From: Geminicoccus roseus DSM 18922
GTDB taxonomy: Bacteria; Pseudomonadota; Alphaproteobacteria; Geminicoccales; Geminicoccaceae
Reading direction: 5' to 3'
Assembly (NCBI RefSeq): GCF_000427665.1
Contig: NZ_KE386572.1
Location: 2,814,196 to 2,878,195 of the forward strand
Length of the DNA stretch: 64,000 nucleotides
Positions 32,594-41,482 of the stretch are shown piece after piece (position 1 is the stretch's first letter; each line of letters begins with the position of its first letter). The translations under genes and the position numbers were made by a program. The notes under the pieces were generated by a model, which worked only from the letters and a program-made list of their open reading frames with translations, did not search any database and was not told where the DNA came from.

Positions 32594-33374
32594 TGCAATA
32601 CTCCCGACATCCCTTCGACGAATATCCTCCGGGGAATTCCGGAACTATCGAGGGATATTTTTGGGATATCATGAATTTTCTGGATAACAACGAAAAAATG
32701 ATTAAAATTTTCTGCTTTTATTTCCCAATATTTGGGCGCGGGTAATCGTTCCGCCTTCGTGCCAGAAGGCGGCGGCGAGGGCGCCAAGCAGCCGGCCCGA
32801 GAATTTCCCGTGTCAGCCGGCGACGTTGTTTCAGCGGATTGGCGGACGGCCTGTCAGCGACAGGCCCATGCTCCAGGTTGCTTTTGTTCTGCGCATGCCG
32901 GGGATCGACCGCCGGCCGGGAGGACGTCCGCTGAAGCGGATTCTCGTTTCACTCACTATTCTGGTAGTTTCCAGATGGTGACTTGTCGATGCCTGGATAG
33001 AAGAACCACCTTTCCCGATTTGGTTTTGGCGCAATCCTCGACGGAGTGCAGGAAAGAATCGGAAGGGTGAAAGTACGTAACTGAAAGATATTACCTTGAA
33101 GGATCCAGCCATGATCGCGTTTCCATTCCAAATTATTTATGTGTGACCAGAAATGCCAATTGTTCCAATTTTTATTTTCAGATTATTAGCAGAGCCAGAT
33201 CGGATAATCCAAAATTGGTAGTAATATTCCTACAGATAACATAGAATATTCTTTTGGAACAAGAACATTCGTTCCGGAACCGGCTGCTCGGAGGGCCCCC
33301 GCAAGAATCAGCGGGTGGCGCGGCCGCCAAGCAGCGCCGCATCGGAGCCTCCGATCCTGTCCTGAAAGGAGAAG
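32594..33374. other. A/T-rich gene-free region upstream of the repeat-protein operon
   Basis: About 780 bases with no supportable gene. Two stretches (32600-32740 and 33070-33270) are far richer in A and T than the rest of the window. They include repeated ATATCCC units on the minus strand near the repeat operon start, and, near 33243-33252, the palindrome AGAATATTCT. The region must carry the promoter of the repeat operon. The base composition suggests silencing-protein binding or acquired DNA, but no mobile-element ends are visible. Confidence 0.55.
32724..32736. promoter_or_regulatory. Candidate operator palindrome upstream of the repeat operon
   Basis: CCCAATATTTGGG has arms CCCAA and TTGGG around a TAT centre, 131 bases before the first repeat-protein start codon. 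It could bind a dimeric regulator; no consensus is recognised. Confidence 0.35.
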
Positions 33375-33394
33375 CCCGTTCCGTCGGGAACGGG
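33375..33394 (-). terminator. Hairpin downstream of metZ, possible terminator
   Basis: CCCGTTCC (33375-33382) and GGAACGGG (33387-33394) pair perfectly around a four-base loop, about 20 bases beyond the metZ stop. On the minus strand the stem is followed by CTTCTCCTTTC, a weak T-rich tract. Confidence 0.6.
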
Positions 33395-33415
33395 AAACGG
33401 CCGGCGGTCGGCCGG

Positions 33416-34588
33416 TCAGCCCAGGGCCTGGTCCAGGTCCTCGATCAGGTCGTCGGCGTCCTCCAGCCCGACCGACAGCCGGACCAGGTCGTCATGGATG
33501 CCGATGCGGACCCGCTCCTCGCGCGACAGCCGGCCATGGGTCGTGGTGCCCGGGTGGGTCACGATGGTGCGGGTGTCGCCCAGATTGTTGGTGATCTCGA
33601 TCACCTGGAGCCGGCGCAGCATCGCGAAGGCCCCCTCCTTGCCGCCGCCGGTCCGAAAGGCCAGCAGCGTGCCGCCGTTCAGCATCTGCCGCAGCGCCAC
33701 GTCATGGTGCGGGTCGTCCGGCAATCCCGGATAGCGCACCGAGCCAGGAGCCAGCCGCCCGTTCAGGAAGGTGGCGATCCGGGCGGCGCTCTCCGCCATC
33801 CGCAGCACCCGCAGTTCCAGCGTCTCCAGGCTCTTCAGCAGCACCCAGGCGTTGAACGGGGAAAGCACCGGGCCGGTATGCTTGATGAACGGGTGGAGCA
33901 GCTCGTCCCGGGTGGCCCGGTCGCAGGCGATCAGCCCGCCCAGCACCCGGCCCTGGCCATCGGCATGCTTGGTGGCGGACGTCACCACGATGTCGGCGCC
34001 GTGCTCGGCGGCGCGCTGGCAAATCGGCGAGGCCAGCGCGTCGTCCACCACGAGCTTCGCGCCCGCCGCATGGGCCAGGTCCGCAACCGCGCGGATGTCG
34101 ACCAGGTCCAGGGTCGGGTTGGCCGGGGTCTCCAGCAGGACCAGGTTCGCCGGACGGGCCAGGGCGCGGGCGAAGCCGTCCAGGTCGCCGGCATGCACCA
34201 GATCGACCTGCACGCCGTAGCGGGGCAGCAGGTCGGTGCACAGCCAGAAGCACGAGCCGAACAGCGGCTGGGAGGCAACCAGCCGGTCGCCCGCCTTCAG
34301 CGACGCCATCAGCACCGCCTGCACCGCGGCCATCCCGCTCGCCGTGCTGATCGCGGCCTCGGTGCCTTGCAGCAGGGCCCAGCGGTCCTCCAGCGCATGA
34401 ACGGTGGGATTGCCCACCCGCGTGTAGCAGTAGCGCCCGCCGGGCTCGGCAAAGCCCGGCTCCGCCTCCTCGCCGCTCGCATAGGAGAAGCTGGCGGTCA
34501 AAAACAGCGCGTCGGAGGTTTCGCCGAACTCGCTGCGAACCCTCGGGCGATGGATCATCGCCGTGGCGCGGCGCAACTTGCTGGCCAA
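33416..34588 (-). CDS. metZ: O-succinylhomoserine sulfhydrylase
   Basis: PLP enzyme of methionine synthesis that makes homocysteine directly from O-succinylhomoserine and sulfide. About 390 residues. The Cys/Met-metabolism family features are YCYTRVGNPTVHALEDRWA near residue 55, ISTASGMAA (cofactor phosphate region), VVDDALASP, and the PLP lysine in SATKHADGQGRVLGG; the ADGQGR form around the lysine is characteristic of MetZ rather than cystathionine enzymes. The first codon is TTG 34588, with GGAG ten bases upstream and three bases after the pyrD stop; ATG 34558 is possible. Third gene of a cysQ-pyrD-metZ operon, so no SAM riboswitch is expected directly upstream, and none is seen. Confidence 0.92.
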   Translation of the reverse strand: MASKLRRATAMIHRPRVRSEFGETSDALFLTASFSYASGEEAEPGFAEPGGRYCYTRVGNPTVHALEDRWALLQGTEAAISTASGMAAVQAVLMASLKAGDRLVASQPLFGSCFWLCTDLLPRYGVQVDLVHAGDLDGFARALARPANLVLLETPANPTLDLVDIRAVADLAHAAGAKLVVDDALASPICQRAAEHGADIVVTSATKHADGQGRVLGGLIACDRATRDELLHPFIKHTGPVLSPFNAWVLLKSLETLELRVLRMAESAARIATFLNGRLAPGSVRYPGLPDDPHHDVALRQMLNGGTLLAFRTGGGKEGAFAMLRRLQVIEITNNLGDTRTIVTHPGTTTHGRLSREERVRIGIHDDLVRLSVGLEDADDLIEDLDQALG

Positions 34589-34591
34589 CTC

Positions 34592-35713
34592 TCAGGACTC
34601 CGCTGGGCGCTCGGGAATCGGGCGATCTGGATGCGCTTGCCGGGTCCCCTTCGTCAATGGCGCGTGCAGCACCGCCAATGGCGCCCGGGGGCCGGACACG
34701 TCGCGCAGATGGGCGATTCCCTCCGCCTCCAGCCTTGCCCGCAGGCCGAAGCGAAGCTGGCGGGCGAGGCCAGCGCCCTGGCTGACCATGCCGCTGTAGA
34801 CCTGGATGGCGTCGGCGCCGGCACGGAATTTCTGGAAGGCGCGCTCCACCGAATCGATCCCGCCGACCCCGATGATCGGCATGGCCGGCAGGCGGGCGCG
34901 GAACCGGCGCAGCAGGTCGGTGGACGGCTGGAACAAGGGCGCTCCGGACAGCCCGCCGGTCTCGTCCTTGTGGCTGGAGCGCAGGCCGGGCGGCCTGGCC
35001 ACCGTCGTGTTCGACACGATCAGCCCGTCGGCGCCCTCGGCCAGCAGCACCCGGGCGATCGCATCCTCGTCGTCCGGCTCCAGGTCCGGCGCCACCTTGA
35101 CGAAGAAGGGCCGCGCCCGGCCGGCGGCCGCCACCTGGTCGCGGGCGGCCCGCACCTCGGCCACCAGCCGCGCCAGCGCGTCCTGCTTCTGCAGCAGCCG
35201 CAGGCCCGGCGTGTTCGGCGAACTGACGTTCAGGACCAGATAGTCGACCAAGTCGTGCAGCCGGCGCACGCAGGTCCGGTAGTCGGCGATCGGATCGGCG
35301 GAATCCTTGTTGGCGCCGACATTGGCGCCCAGCACCGGCCCCTTGGGAGAGCGCCGCTCCAGCCGGGCGGCGACGGCGTCCAGGCCGTCATTGTTGAAGC
35401 CCATCCGGTTGATCACCGCCTGGTCCTCGTCCAGGCGGAACAGGCGGGGCTTCGGGTTGCCCGGCTGGGGCCTGGGCGTCACCGAGCCGATCTCGACGAA
35501 GCCGAACCCCATCCGCCCGAACCCGTCGAACGCTTCCGCGTTCTTGTCGAACCCGGCCGCCAGGCCGATCGGAACCGGCAGGTCGAGTCCGGCCAGTTCG
35601 GTGCGCAGCAAAGGCTCTGGTACCGGTCTGCCGGCCGGGAGCAGGGCAGTGCCGCGCACGGCCGCGCGGTGCGCGGCCTCGGACGGCAGCAGGCGGAGCA
35701 GGTGGTGCAGCAT
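34592..35713 (-). CDS. pyrD: Dihydroorotate dehydrogenase (quinone), class 2
   Basis: Fourth step of pyrimidine synthesis, oxidising dihydroorotate and reducing ubiquinone at the inner membrane. 373 residues, with the N-terminal helix MLHHLLRLLPSEAAHRAAV that anchors class 2 enzymes. FMN-binding and active-site motifs follow: LPVPIGLAAGFDKNAEA, GSVTPRPQPGNPKPRLFRL, NRMGFNN, NVSSPNTPGLR (catalytic Ser), KVAPDL, SNTT, GGLSGAPL, GVGGI and QVYSGM. It starts eight bases after the cysQ stop and is followed by metZ. Identification is secure. Confidence 0.97.
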   Translation of the reverse strand: MLHHLLRLLPSEAAHRAAVRGTALLPAGRPVPEPLLRTELAGLDLPVPIGLAAGFDKNAEAFDGFGRMGFGFVEIGSVTPRPQPGNPKPRLFRLDEDQAVINRMGFNNDGLDAVAARLERRSPKGPVLGANVGANKDSADPIADYRTCVRRLHDLVDYLVLNVSSPNTPGLRLLQKQDALARLVAEVRAARDQVAAAGRARPFFVKVAPDLEPDDEDAIARVLLAEGADGLIVSNTTVARPPGLRSSHKDETGGLSGAPLFQPSTDLLRRFRARLPAMPIIGVGGIDSVERAFQKFRAGADAIQVYSGMVSQGAGLARQLRFGLRARLEAEGIAHLRDVSGPRAPLAVLHAPLTKGTRQAHPDRPIPERPAES

Positions 35714-35721
35714 CGGCCGGC

Positions 35722-36480
35722 TCAAGAACCCCGTGCGATGAACTCGGGATTCTCGAAGCCGGGCTTGGCATAGCACAAGGGCTTGCCGTCCAGGCGCAGG
35801 ACCTGGCCGCCCGCCGCCTCCAGCACGCCCTGGCCGGCCGCCGTGTCCCATTCCATGGTCCGCCCGAAGCGCGGGTAGAGGTCGGCCTTCGCCTCGGCCA
35901 CCCGGCAGAACTTCAGGGAACTGCCCGCCGAGACGATGTTGGCGACCTTATTCTCCGCCAGCCAGGCATCGGTGCGCGCGTCGCGATGCGAGCGGCTGGC
36001 GACCGCCACCGGGGCGTCCGGCACCGGCCGCGCCTGGATGGGCCGGGTCCCATCGGCGTCGCGCACCGTGGCGCCGTGGCCGAGCGCCCCCCACCAGGTG
36101 GTGCGGATCGCCGGCGCCAGCACCACGCCCAGGATCGGCCGGTGGTTGTCGATCAGGGCGATGTTGACGGTGAACTCGCCGTTGCGGGCGATGAATTCGC
36201 GGGTCCCGTCCAGGGGGTCGACCAGCCAGAACTGGCCGGCGCCCACCTCGGGAATGTCGCCAGCGGCGGCGGCTTCCTCGGCCACCACCGGGATCGAGGG
36301 GGTCAGCTCCTTCAGCGCCGCCAGGATCAGCGCCTCGGCGTCCTGGTCGGCCGCGGTGACCGGGGAGCCGTCCCCCTTGGTGCTGACGGCGGCGCCTTGG
36401 GCGTAGTGCTGGAGGATGGCTTCCCCGGCGCGATCGGCGATCGCCACGACCTGGGGCAGGATGAGGATGGGCGGGAACAA
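35722..36480 (-). CDS. cysQ: 3'(2'),5'-bisphosphate nucleotidase CysQ
   Basis: Mg2+-dependent, Li+-sensitive phosphatase of the inositol monophosphatase fold that removes PAP made during sulfate assimilation. 252 residues. Metal-site motifs are present: VAEE near residue 65, WLVDPLDGTREFIARNGEFTV (in parts) near residues 85-105, and EWDTAAGQGVLEAAGG near residue 210. Operon leader for pyrD and metZ; metZ uses sulfide produced by the same sulfate pathway, which supports the assignment to sulfur metabolism. Start ATG 36480 is upstream of the 440-base divergent region. Confidence 0.95.
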   Translation of the reverse strand: MFPPILILPQVVAIADRAGEAILQHYAQGAAVSTKGDGSPVTAADQDAEALILAALKELTPSIPVVAEEAAAAGDIPEVGAGQFWLVDPLDGTREFIARNGEFTVNIALIDNHRPILGVVLAPAIRTTWWGALGHGATVRDADGTRPIQARPVPDAPVAVASRSHRDARTDAWLAENKVANIVSAGSSLKFCRVAEAKADLYPRFGRTMEWDTAAGQGVLEAAGGQVLRLDGKPLCYAKPGFENPEFIARGS

Positions 36481-36919
36481 GGGCGGCGCTCTCCAGGGCG
36501 AGAAAACGGCTGGTGTCCAATGCGGGCTACAGCCGACAGAGCGGCTTTACCTTCGTTCCGCCTTCTCCTGCCAGCGTGAAGCGGACATGGCGGCTGCGCA
36601 GGAACGCCACGGCCGCCAGGGTGCAGCCCGGCCTCCACCCTTACATGGGTGCATAAGCCTAGAACGGCCAGGACGGTCCATCTGCCGGCGCTGGCCGGGA
36701 TGGTCATCTGGGAACGGGACAAACCGGGCCGCGCGCGACGCCTCCGGGATCCGCAGGCTCCGTGCCCCGATTTACACGAACGAACCCAAGCAGGCCTGCG
36801 ACAGGATGGATCACCGCCTCCGGCGGGGAAACATCTGGATGTCTAGAGATCGTAGCGAAGTTTCGGTACGGCGCGTATCCAGGAGAAAGGACGGCTGGTG
36901 AAGGCTTGGAGGCATAATT
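36481..36919. other. Divergent intergenic region between cysQ and acetoacetyl-CoA synthetase
   Basis: About 440 bases without a supportable gene. It must hold both divergent promoters. GGAGG eight bases before 36920 is the ribosome binding site of the synthetase. No riboswitch or repeat was recognised. Confidence 0.55.
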
Positions 36920-38863
36920 ATGAACGCGATCCTATTTGAGCCCTCGGCAGAGCGGATCGCGGCGAGCAACTGGACCGCGTTTCGTGACGGCTGGGCCTCC
37001 CGTGATCCAGCGGTGCCGGAGGATGCGCGCGGCCTGTGGCGGCGGTCGGTCGAAGATGCCCCGGCCTTCTGGCAGGAACTGCGCCGGTTCGCCGGCGTGA
37101 TCGACGAGGGCGACCCGGAGCCGGCGCTGCAAGGCCAGGCGATGCCGGGCGCCCGCTGGTTTCCCGATCTGCGCCTTTCCTATGCGGAGAATCTCCTGCG
37201 CCGCTGCGACGACGGCGTCGCGCTGATCGCCCGGGACGAACGCGGCCGGCGCAGCGAGGTCAGCTTTGCCGAACTGAACCAGCAGACGGCGGGCTTAGCC
37301 GCGTTCCTGGAGCGGATCGGGGTTGGCGAGGGCGATCGCGTGGCCGCCATGCTGCCAAACATTCCCGAAGCCATTGTCGGCCTGCTCGCCACCAACGCCC
37401 TGGGCGGGATCTGGTCGTCCTGCTCGCCGGACTTCGGCCTGCAGGGCGTGCTCGACCGGTTCGGCCAGATCGAGCCCACCGTGCTGATCGCGGTTGACGG
37501 CTACAGCTATGGCGGCAAGCCGATCGACGTGCGCGCCAAGGTCGCCGACATCGCCAGGGCGATCCCGTCCCTGCGCGCGGTCGTGGTGGTCCCCTACCTG
37601 GAGGAGGCCCCGGACCTGGCGCCGATCCCGGACTCGGTGATCTATGCCGAGGCGATCGCGGGGGCGGCGCAGCGGCCGACGTTCCGCCGCCTGCCGTTCG
37701 ATCACCCGCTGATGATCCTCTACAGCTCCGGCACCACCGGCAAGCCCAAGGCGATCGTCCACGGCCAGGGCGGCACCCTGTTCCAGCATCTCAAGGAACA
37801 CCGGCTGCATGGCGACCTGAAGGACGGCGACCGGCTGTTCTACTTCACCACGACCTCCTGGATGATGTGGAACTGGCTGGTCAGCGGCCTAGCCTGCAGC
37901 GCCACGCTCGTGCTCTGGGAAGGATCGCCGTTCCATCCCGACCCGGCGATCCTCTGGCGTGTCGCCGAGGAGGAGCGTCTCACCCAGTTCGGCACCTCGG
38001 CCAAGTACATGGACGCCTGCAAGAAGGCCGGCGTGCGGCCAGACCAGTTCGACCTGGCGCCCCTGCGCAGCCTGTTCTCCACCGGCTCGCCGCTCCTGCC
38101 CGAGAGCTTTGCCTGGATCTACGAGGCGGTGAAGCAGGACCTGCAGGTCGCCTCCATCTCCGGCGGCACCGACATCGTCTCCTGCTTCGTGCTGGGCTAC
38201 CCGACGCTGCCGGTGCGGATGGGCGAGATCCAGGGGCCGGGACTGGGCCTCGCGGTGGACGTGTGGAACGACGACGGCCAGCCGGTGCGCGGCGAGAAGG
38301 GCGAGCTGGTCTGCACCCGGCCGTTTCCCTGCATGCCGGTCTCGTTCTGGAACGACCCGGACGGCAGCCGCTACCGCGCCGCCTATTTCGAACGTTTCCC
38401 CGGCATCTGGCATCATGGCGACTATGCCGAGATCACCGAGAGCGGCGGCCTGGTGATCCATGGCCGCTCCGACGCGGTCCTGAACCCGGGCGGGGTCAGG
38501 ATCGGCACCGCCGAGATCTATCGCCAGGTCGAGCAGGTCGAGGAGGTGCTGGAGGCGATCTGCGTCGGCCAGGACTGGCAGGGCGACGTGCGCGTCGTGC
38601 TGTTCGTGAAGCTGCGGCCGGGGGTGGCGCTGGACGACGCGCTGCGCGACCGGATCCGCAAGCAGGTCCGGGCCAACGCCACGCCGCGCCACGTGCCGGC
38701 GAAGATCGTCCAGGTCGCCGACATCCCGCGCACCATGAGCGGCAAGATCACCGAGATCGCGGTGCGCGACATCATCCATGGAAGGCAGGTCAAGAACACC
38801 GAGGCGCTGGCCAACCCGCAGGCCCTCGACCATTACCGCGACCTGGAAGAACTGCGCTCTTGA
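36920..38863 (+). CDS. Acetoacetate-CoA ligase (acetoacetyl-CoA synthetase)
   Basis: AMP-forming ligase of 647 residues that activates acetoacetate to acetoacetyl-CoA, feeding poly-3-hydroxybutyrate reuse or ketone catabolism. The adenylate-forming motifs are [15 protein letters not shown] (phosphate loop, near residue 268), [52 protein letters not shown] and the catalytic lysine in [12 protein letters not shown] near the C terminus. Length and the [13 protein letters not shown] segment fit acetoacetyl-CoA rather than acetyl-CoA synthetase. Its stop overlaps the start of phoR (TTGA), an odd partner that suggests read-through transcription into the phosphate regulon. Confidence 0.92.
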   Translation: MNAILFEPSAERIAASNWTAFRDGWASRDPAVPEDARGLWRRSVEDAPAFWQELRRFAGVIDEGDPEPALQGQAMPGARWFPDLRLSYAENLLRRCDDGVALIARDERGRRSEVSFAELNQQTAGLAAFLERIGVGEGDRVAAMLPNIPEAIVGLLATNALGGIWSSCSPDFGLQGVLDRFGQIEPTVLIAVDGYSYGGKPIDVRAKVADIARAIPSLRAVVVVPYLEEAPDLAPIPDSVIYAEAIAGAAQRPTFRRLPFDHPLMILYSSGTTGKPKAIVHGQGGTLFQHLKEHRLHGDLKDGDRLFYFTTTSWMMWNWLVSGLACSATLVLWEGSPFHPDPAILWRVAEEERLTQFGTSAKYMDACKKAGVRPDQFDLAPLRSLFSTGSPLLPESFAWIYEAVKQDLQVASISGGTDIVSCFVLGYPTLPVRMGEIQGPGLGLAVDVWNDDGQPVRGEKGELVCTRPFPCMPVSFWNDPDGSRYRAAYFERFPGIWHHGDYAEITESGGLVIHGRSDAVLNPGGVRIGTAEIYRQVEQVEEVLEAICVGQDWQGDVRVVLFVKLRPGVALDDALRDRIRKQVRANATPRHVPAKIVQVADIPRTMSGKITEIAVRDIIHGRQVKNTEALANPQALDHYRDLEELRS

Positions 38864-40251
38864 GCGAGGCACCGCCCTTCCTCGCGGCGCGCGGGACCTG
38901 GATGGAGGCGGTGGTCTGGAGCCTGCCCGGCTGGATCCCGCTGGGCCTGCTCTGGTTCGTGGGCCTGGTCGACAGCCAGGACGCGCTGATCGGTGGGGCC
39001 GTCGCGGTTGCCATCGGCGCGGTGGTCGCCTGGTGGCGGGTCCGCCAGCTGGCGCCGCTGATCGCCTGGGTCGAGCGGCTGCGGGTCGGCACCACCCAGC
39101 CAGGCTCGGTGCCGGACAGTTTCTTCTACGGCCGCCTGCCCCGTGCCTTGCTGGCGATGGAGCGGGAGACCCAGGGCCTGCGCCGCCGGGTCGCGGCCTC
39201 CGACGAGCTTCAGCGCGCCTTGGTCGATGCCATCCCCGACCCGGTGCTGGTGGTGGACAGCCGCGGCTATGTCCGCCTGGCCAACCCCACCGCCGAGCAG
39301 CATTTCGACCAGAAGCTCGCCGGTCATCCGCTCGGACGGTTCCTGCGCGACCCGGGCATCCTGGCGGCGATCGATTCCGCCATCCGCGCCGACGTCTCGT
39401 CCACGGTCAGCTTCAGTCCGCTGCTCGACCGGACCCGGCACTATACCTGCCGGATTCAGCCGATGCTCACGGTCGACGGCGAGCCGGCCGCGATCCTGTC
39501 GCTGCGCGAGACATCCGAGCAGGTCGCGATCGAGCGGATGCGCTCCGACTTCATCGCCAACGCCAGCCACGAGCTGCGCACGCCGCTCACCGCGCTGAAC
39601 GGCTTCGTGGAGACCCTCAAGGGCCCGGCCCGGGACGACCCTTCGGCGCAGGCGATGTTCCTCGACATCATGGAAGCCGAATCCTCGCGGATGACCCGGC
39701 TGATCGACGATCTTCTGTCGCTGTCCAAGCTGGAGGCGGACGTGCACCGGCCGGTCTCCGAGGACGTCGATCTTGCCGAACTGGTGCAGGTGGCGGTCAG
39801 CGGGCTGGAGCCGCAGCTGCGCAAGAACCGGACCACGGTGGAGACGGAGGTCGAGGACCGGCCGATGCGCGTGCGCGGCGATCCCGACCAGCTCCAGCAG
39901 CTGGTGGCGAACCTGATCGACAATGCTTCGAAGTACGGCCGCCCCGGCACGCCGGTGCGGATCGAGCTCGCCTGCCTCGACCCGGCCGGCGACAAGGCCG
40001 GCCCGCTGGCCGGACGGCCGGCGATCCGCCTGTCGGTGATCGACCAGGGCGAGGGCATCGCCGCCGAGCACCTGCCGCGCCTGACCGAGCGCTTCTACCG
40101 GGTCGACCGCAGCCGCTCGCGGCGGGCGGGCGGAACCGGGCTGGGACTTGCGATCTGCAAGCACATCATCAAGCGGCATGGCGGCCACCTGAACGTGGAA
40201 AGCAAGCTGGGCGAGGGGTCCCGGTTCAGCGTGTTCATCCCGGTGCGCTGA
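38860..40251 (+). CDS. phoR: Phosphate-regulon sensor histidine kinase PhoR
   Basis: 463-residue membrane kinase that, with PhoB, controls the phosphate-starvation response. Two N-terminal membrane helices (about 17-35 and 43-58) are separated by only a few residues, so there is no periplasmic sensor, as in PhoR generally. A PAS domain spans about 118-215 (LVDAIPDPVLVVDSRGYVRL). HisKA has His237 in NASHELRTPLTALNGF; the ATPase has N-box NLIDNASKYG, DQGEGIAAEHLPRLTERFYRVD, and GGTGLGLAICKHIIKRHGG. Start is TTG 38860, overlapping the preceding stop. pstS follows 95 bases later behind a Pho box; signal input is expected from PstSCAB and PhoU. Confidence 0.93.
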   Translation: MSEAPPFLAARGTWMEAVVWSLPGWIPLGLLWFVGLVDSQDALIGGAVAVAIGAVVAWWRVRQLAPLIAWVERLRVGTTQPGSVPDSFFYGRLPRALLAMERETQGLRRRVAASDELQRALVDAIPDPVLVVDSRGYVRLANPTAEQHFDQKLAGHPLGRFLRDPGILAAIDSAIRADVSSTVSFSPLLDRTRHYTCRIQPMLTVDGEPAAILSLRETSEQVAIERMRSDFIANASHELRTPLTALNGFVETLKGPARDDPSAQAMFLDIMEAESSRMTRLIDDLLSLSKLEADVHRPVSEDVDLAELVQVAVSGLEPQLRKNRTTVETEVEDRPMRVRGDPDQLQQLVANLIDNASKYGRPGTPVRIELACLDPAGDKAGPLAGRPAIRLSVIDQGEGIAAEHLPRLTERFYRVDRSRSRRAGGTGLGLAICKHIIKRHGGHLNVESKLGEGSRFSVFIPVR

Positions 40252-40255
40252 GGCG

Positions 40256-40284
40256 CAGTCACGCTGCTGTCACACAAGCGCCAT
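40256..40284 (+). promoter_or_regulatory. Pho box upstream of pstS
   Basis: Three seven-base half-sites with an 11-base period: CAGTCAC (40256-40262), CTGTCAC (40267-40273) and GCGCCAT (40278-40284), separated by four-base spacers GCTG and ACAA. The known PhoB consensus is CTGTCAT repeated at 11 bases. The first two match well and the third weakly. It overlaps the phoR stop and lies 63 bases before the pstS ATG. Confidence 0.75.
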
Positions 40285-40346
40285 AAAAGCGGCACCGCCA
40301 TGGGTCATCTCAGCGCCCATCGCACGCCACCTATGGAGCCTTCCAG

Positions 40347-41372
40347 ATGAAGCATCTGGCTTATGCCGCGGCCGCCCTGGCCCTCGGCGCCTTCGCGACC
40401 GACGCCCACGCCCGGGACCAGATCCGCATCGTCGGCAGCTCGACCGTGTTTCCGTTCTCCACCGCCGTGGCCGAGCAGTTCGGCGCCAAGTCCGGCATGC
40501 CCGTCCCCGTGGTCGAGAGCACCGGCACCGGCGGCGGCATGAAGCTGTTCTGCAGCGGCGTCGGCGAGAGCAATCCCGACATCACCAACGCGTCGCGCCG
40601 CATGAAGGCCTCGGAGCTGGAAAGCTGCGCCAAGGCGGGCGTCGAGCAGGTCACCGAGGTCCAGATCGGCTTCGACGGCATCGTGCTGGCCTCCGACAAG
40701 TCCGCGCCGGACGTCAACCTGACCATCCCGCAGATCTTCCTGGCCCTTGCCAAGGAAGTCCCGGTGGACGGCCAGCTGGTCGCCAACCCCTATCGCAACT
40801 GGAGCGAGATCGACGCGTCGCTGCCCGACGTGAAGATCGAGGTGCTCGGCCCGCCCCCGACCTCGGGCACCCGCGACGCCTTCGTCGAGCTGGTCATGGA
40901 TCATGGCTGCGAGACCTTCCCCGAAATCGAGGCGCTGGAAGGCGACGACAAGAAGGCGGCCTGCCAGACGATCCGCGAGGATGGCGGCTATATCGAGGCC
41001 GGCGAGAACGACAACCTGATCGTGCAGAAGCTGCAGGCCAACCCGAATGCCGTCGGCATCTTCGGCTACAGCTTCCTCGACCAGAACATGGACAGCCTGA
41101 ACGGCCATCCGATCGACGGCAACGAGCCGACCTTCGAGAACATCGCCGACGGCACCTATCCGGTCTCCCGCTCGATCTACTTCTACGTGAAGAACGCCCA
41201 TGTCGGGATGATTCCGGGCATCAAGGAGTTCATCGAGGAGTTCACCAGCGAGGCCGCGTTCGGCGAGGACGGCTACCTGGTCGACAAGGGCCTGATCCCG
41301 CTGCCGGAAGAGAAGCGCGAGGAGGTCCGCGAGCAGGCCCTGGCCCTGACGCCGGTCAGCCTGGGCTCCTGA
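40347..41372 (+). CDS. pstS: Phosphate ABC transporter substrate-binding protein PstS
   Basis: Periplasmic phosphate-binding protein of 341 residues. Signal peptide KHLAYAAAALALGAFATDAHA, cleaved before RDQIRIVGSST. Phosphate-contact motifs are GSSTVFPFS near residue 30 and PPPTSGTRDAF near residue 170, with ESTGTGGGMKLFCSG and NASRRM between. The form is that of the alphaproteobacterial/PstS-SphX group. It is preceded by a Pho box and followed by a stem-loop before pstC, which would allow excess PstS over the permease. Role: high-affinity phosphate uptake in starvation, together with PstCAB. Confidence 0.96.
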   Translation: MKHLAYAAAALALGAFATDAHARDQIRIVGSSTVFPFSTAVAEQFGAKSGMPVPVVESTGTGGGMKLFCSGVGESNPDITNASRRMKASELESCAKAGVEQVTEVQIGFDGIVLASDKSAPDVNLTIPQIFLALAKEVPVDGQLVANPYRNWSEIDASLPDVKIEVLGPPPTSGTRDAFVELVMDHGCETFPEIEALEGDDKKAACQTIREDGGYIEAGENDNLIVQKLQANPNAVGIFGYSFLDQNMDSLNGHPIDGNEPTFENIADGTYPVSRSIYFYVKNAHVGMIPGIKEFIEEFTSEAAFGEDGYLVDKGLIPLPEEKREEVREQALALTPVSLGS

Positions 41373-41387
41373 TCGAGACCTGAGGGC

Positions 41388-41409
41388 GAGGCGGTCTGCG
41401 GACCGCCTC
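41388..41409 (+). terminator. Stem-loop between pstS and pstC (partial terminator or mRNA stabiliser)
   Basis: GAGGCGGTC (41388-41396) and GACCGCCTC (41401-41409) form a perfect nine-base stem with a TGCG loop, followed by GTATCTTTC. It stands 15 bases after the pstS stop. The T-tract is weak, so partial termination is likely. Confidence 0.65.
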
Positions 41410-41482
41410 GTATCTTTCGGGGCCGACGGGGCGGTGCCAGCCCCCGGCCTGTCGAGCGAGTTCCGCGGCCGGGCGGTAAGTA

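Noticed and set aside
34589-36480. Possible SAM riboswitch before metZ
   Set aside because: metZ follows pyrD by three bases in an operon; no riboswitch structure is present before it or before cysQ.
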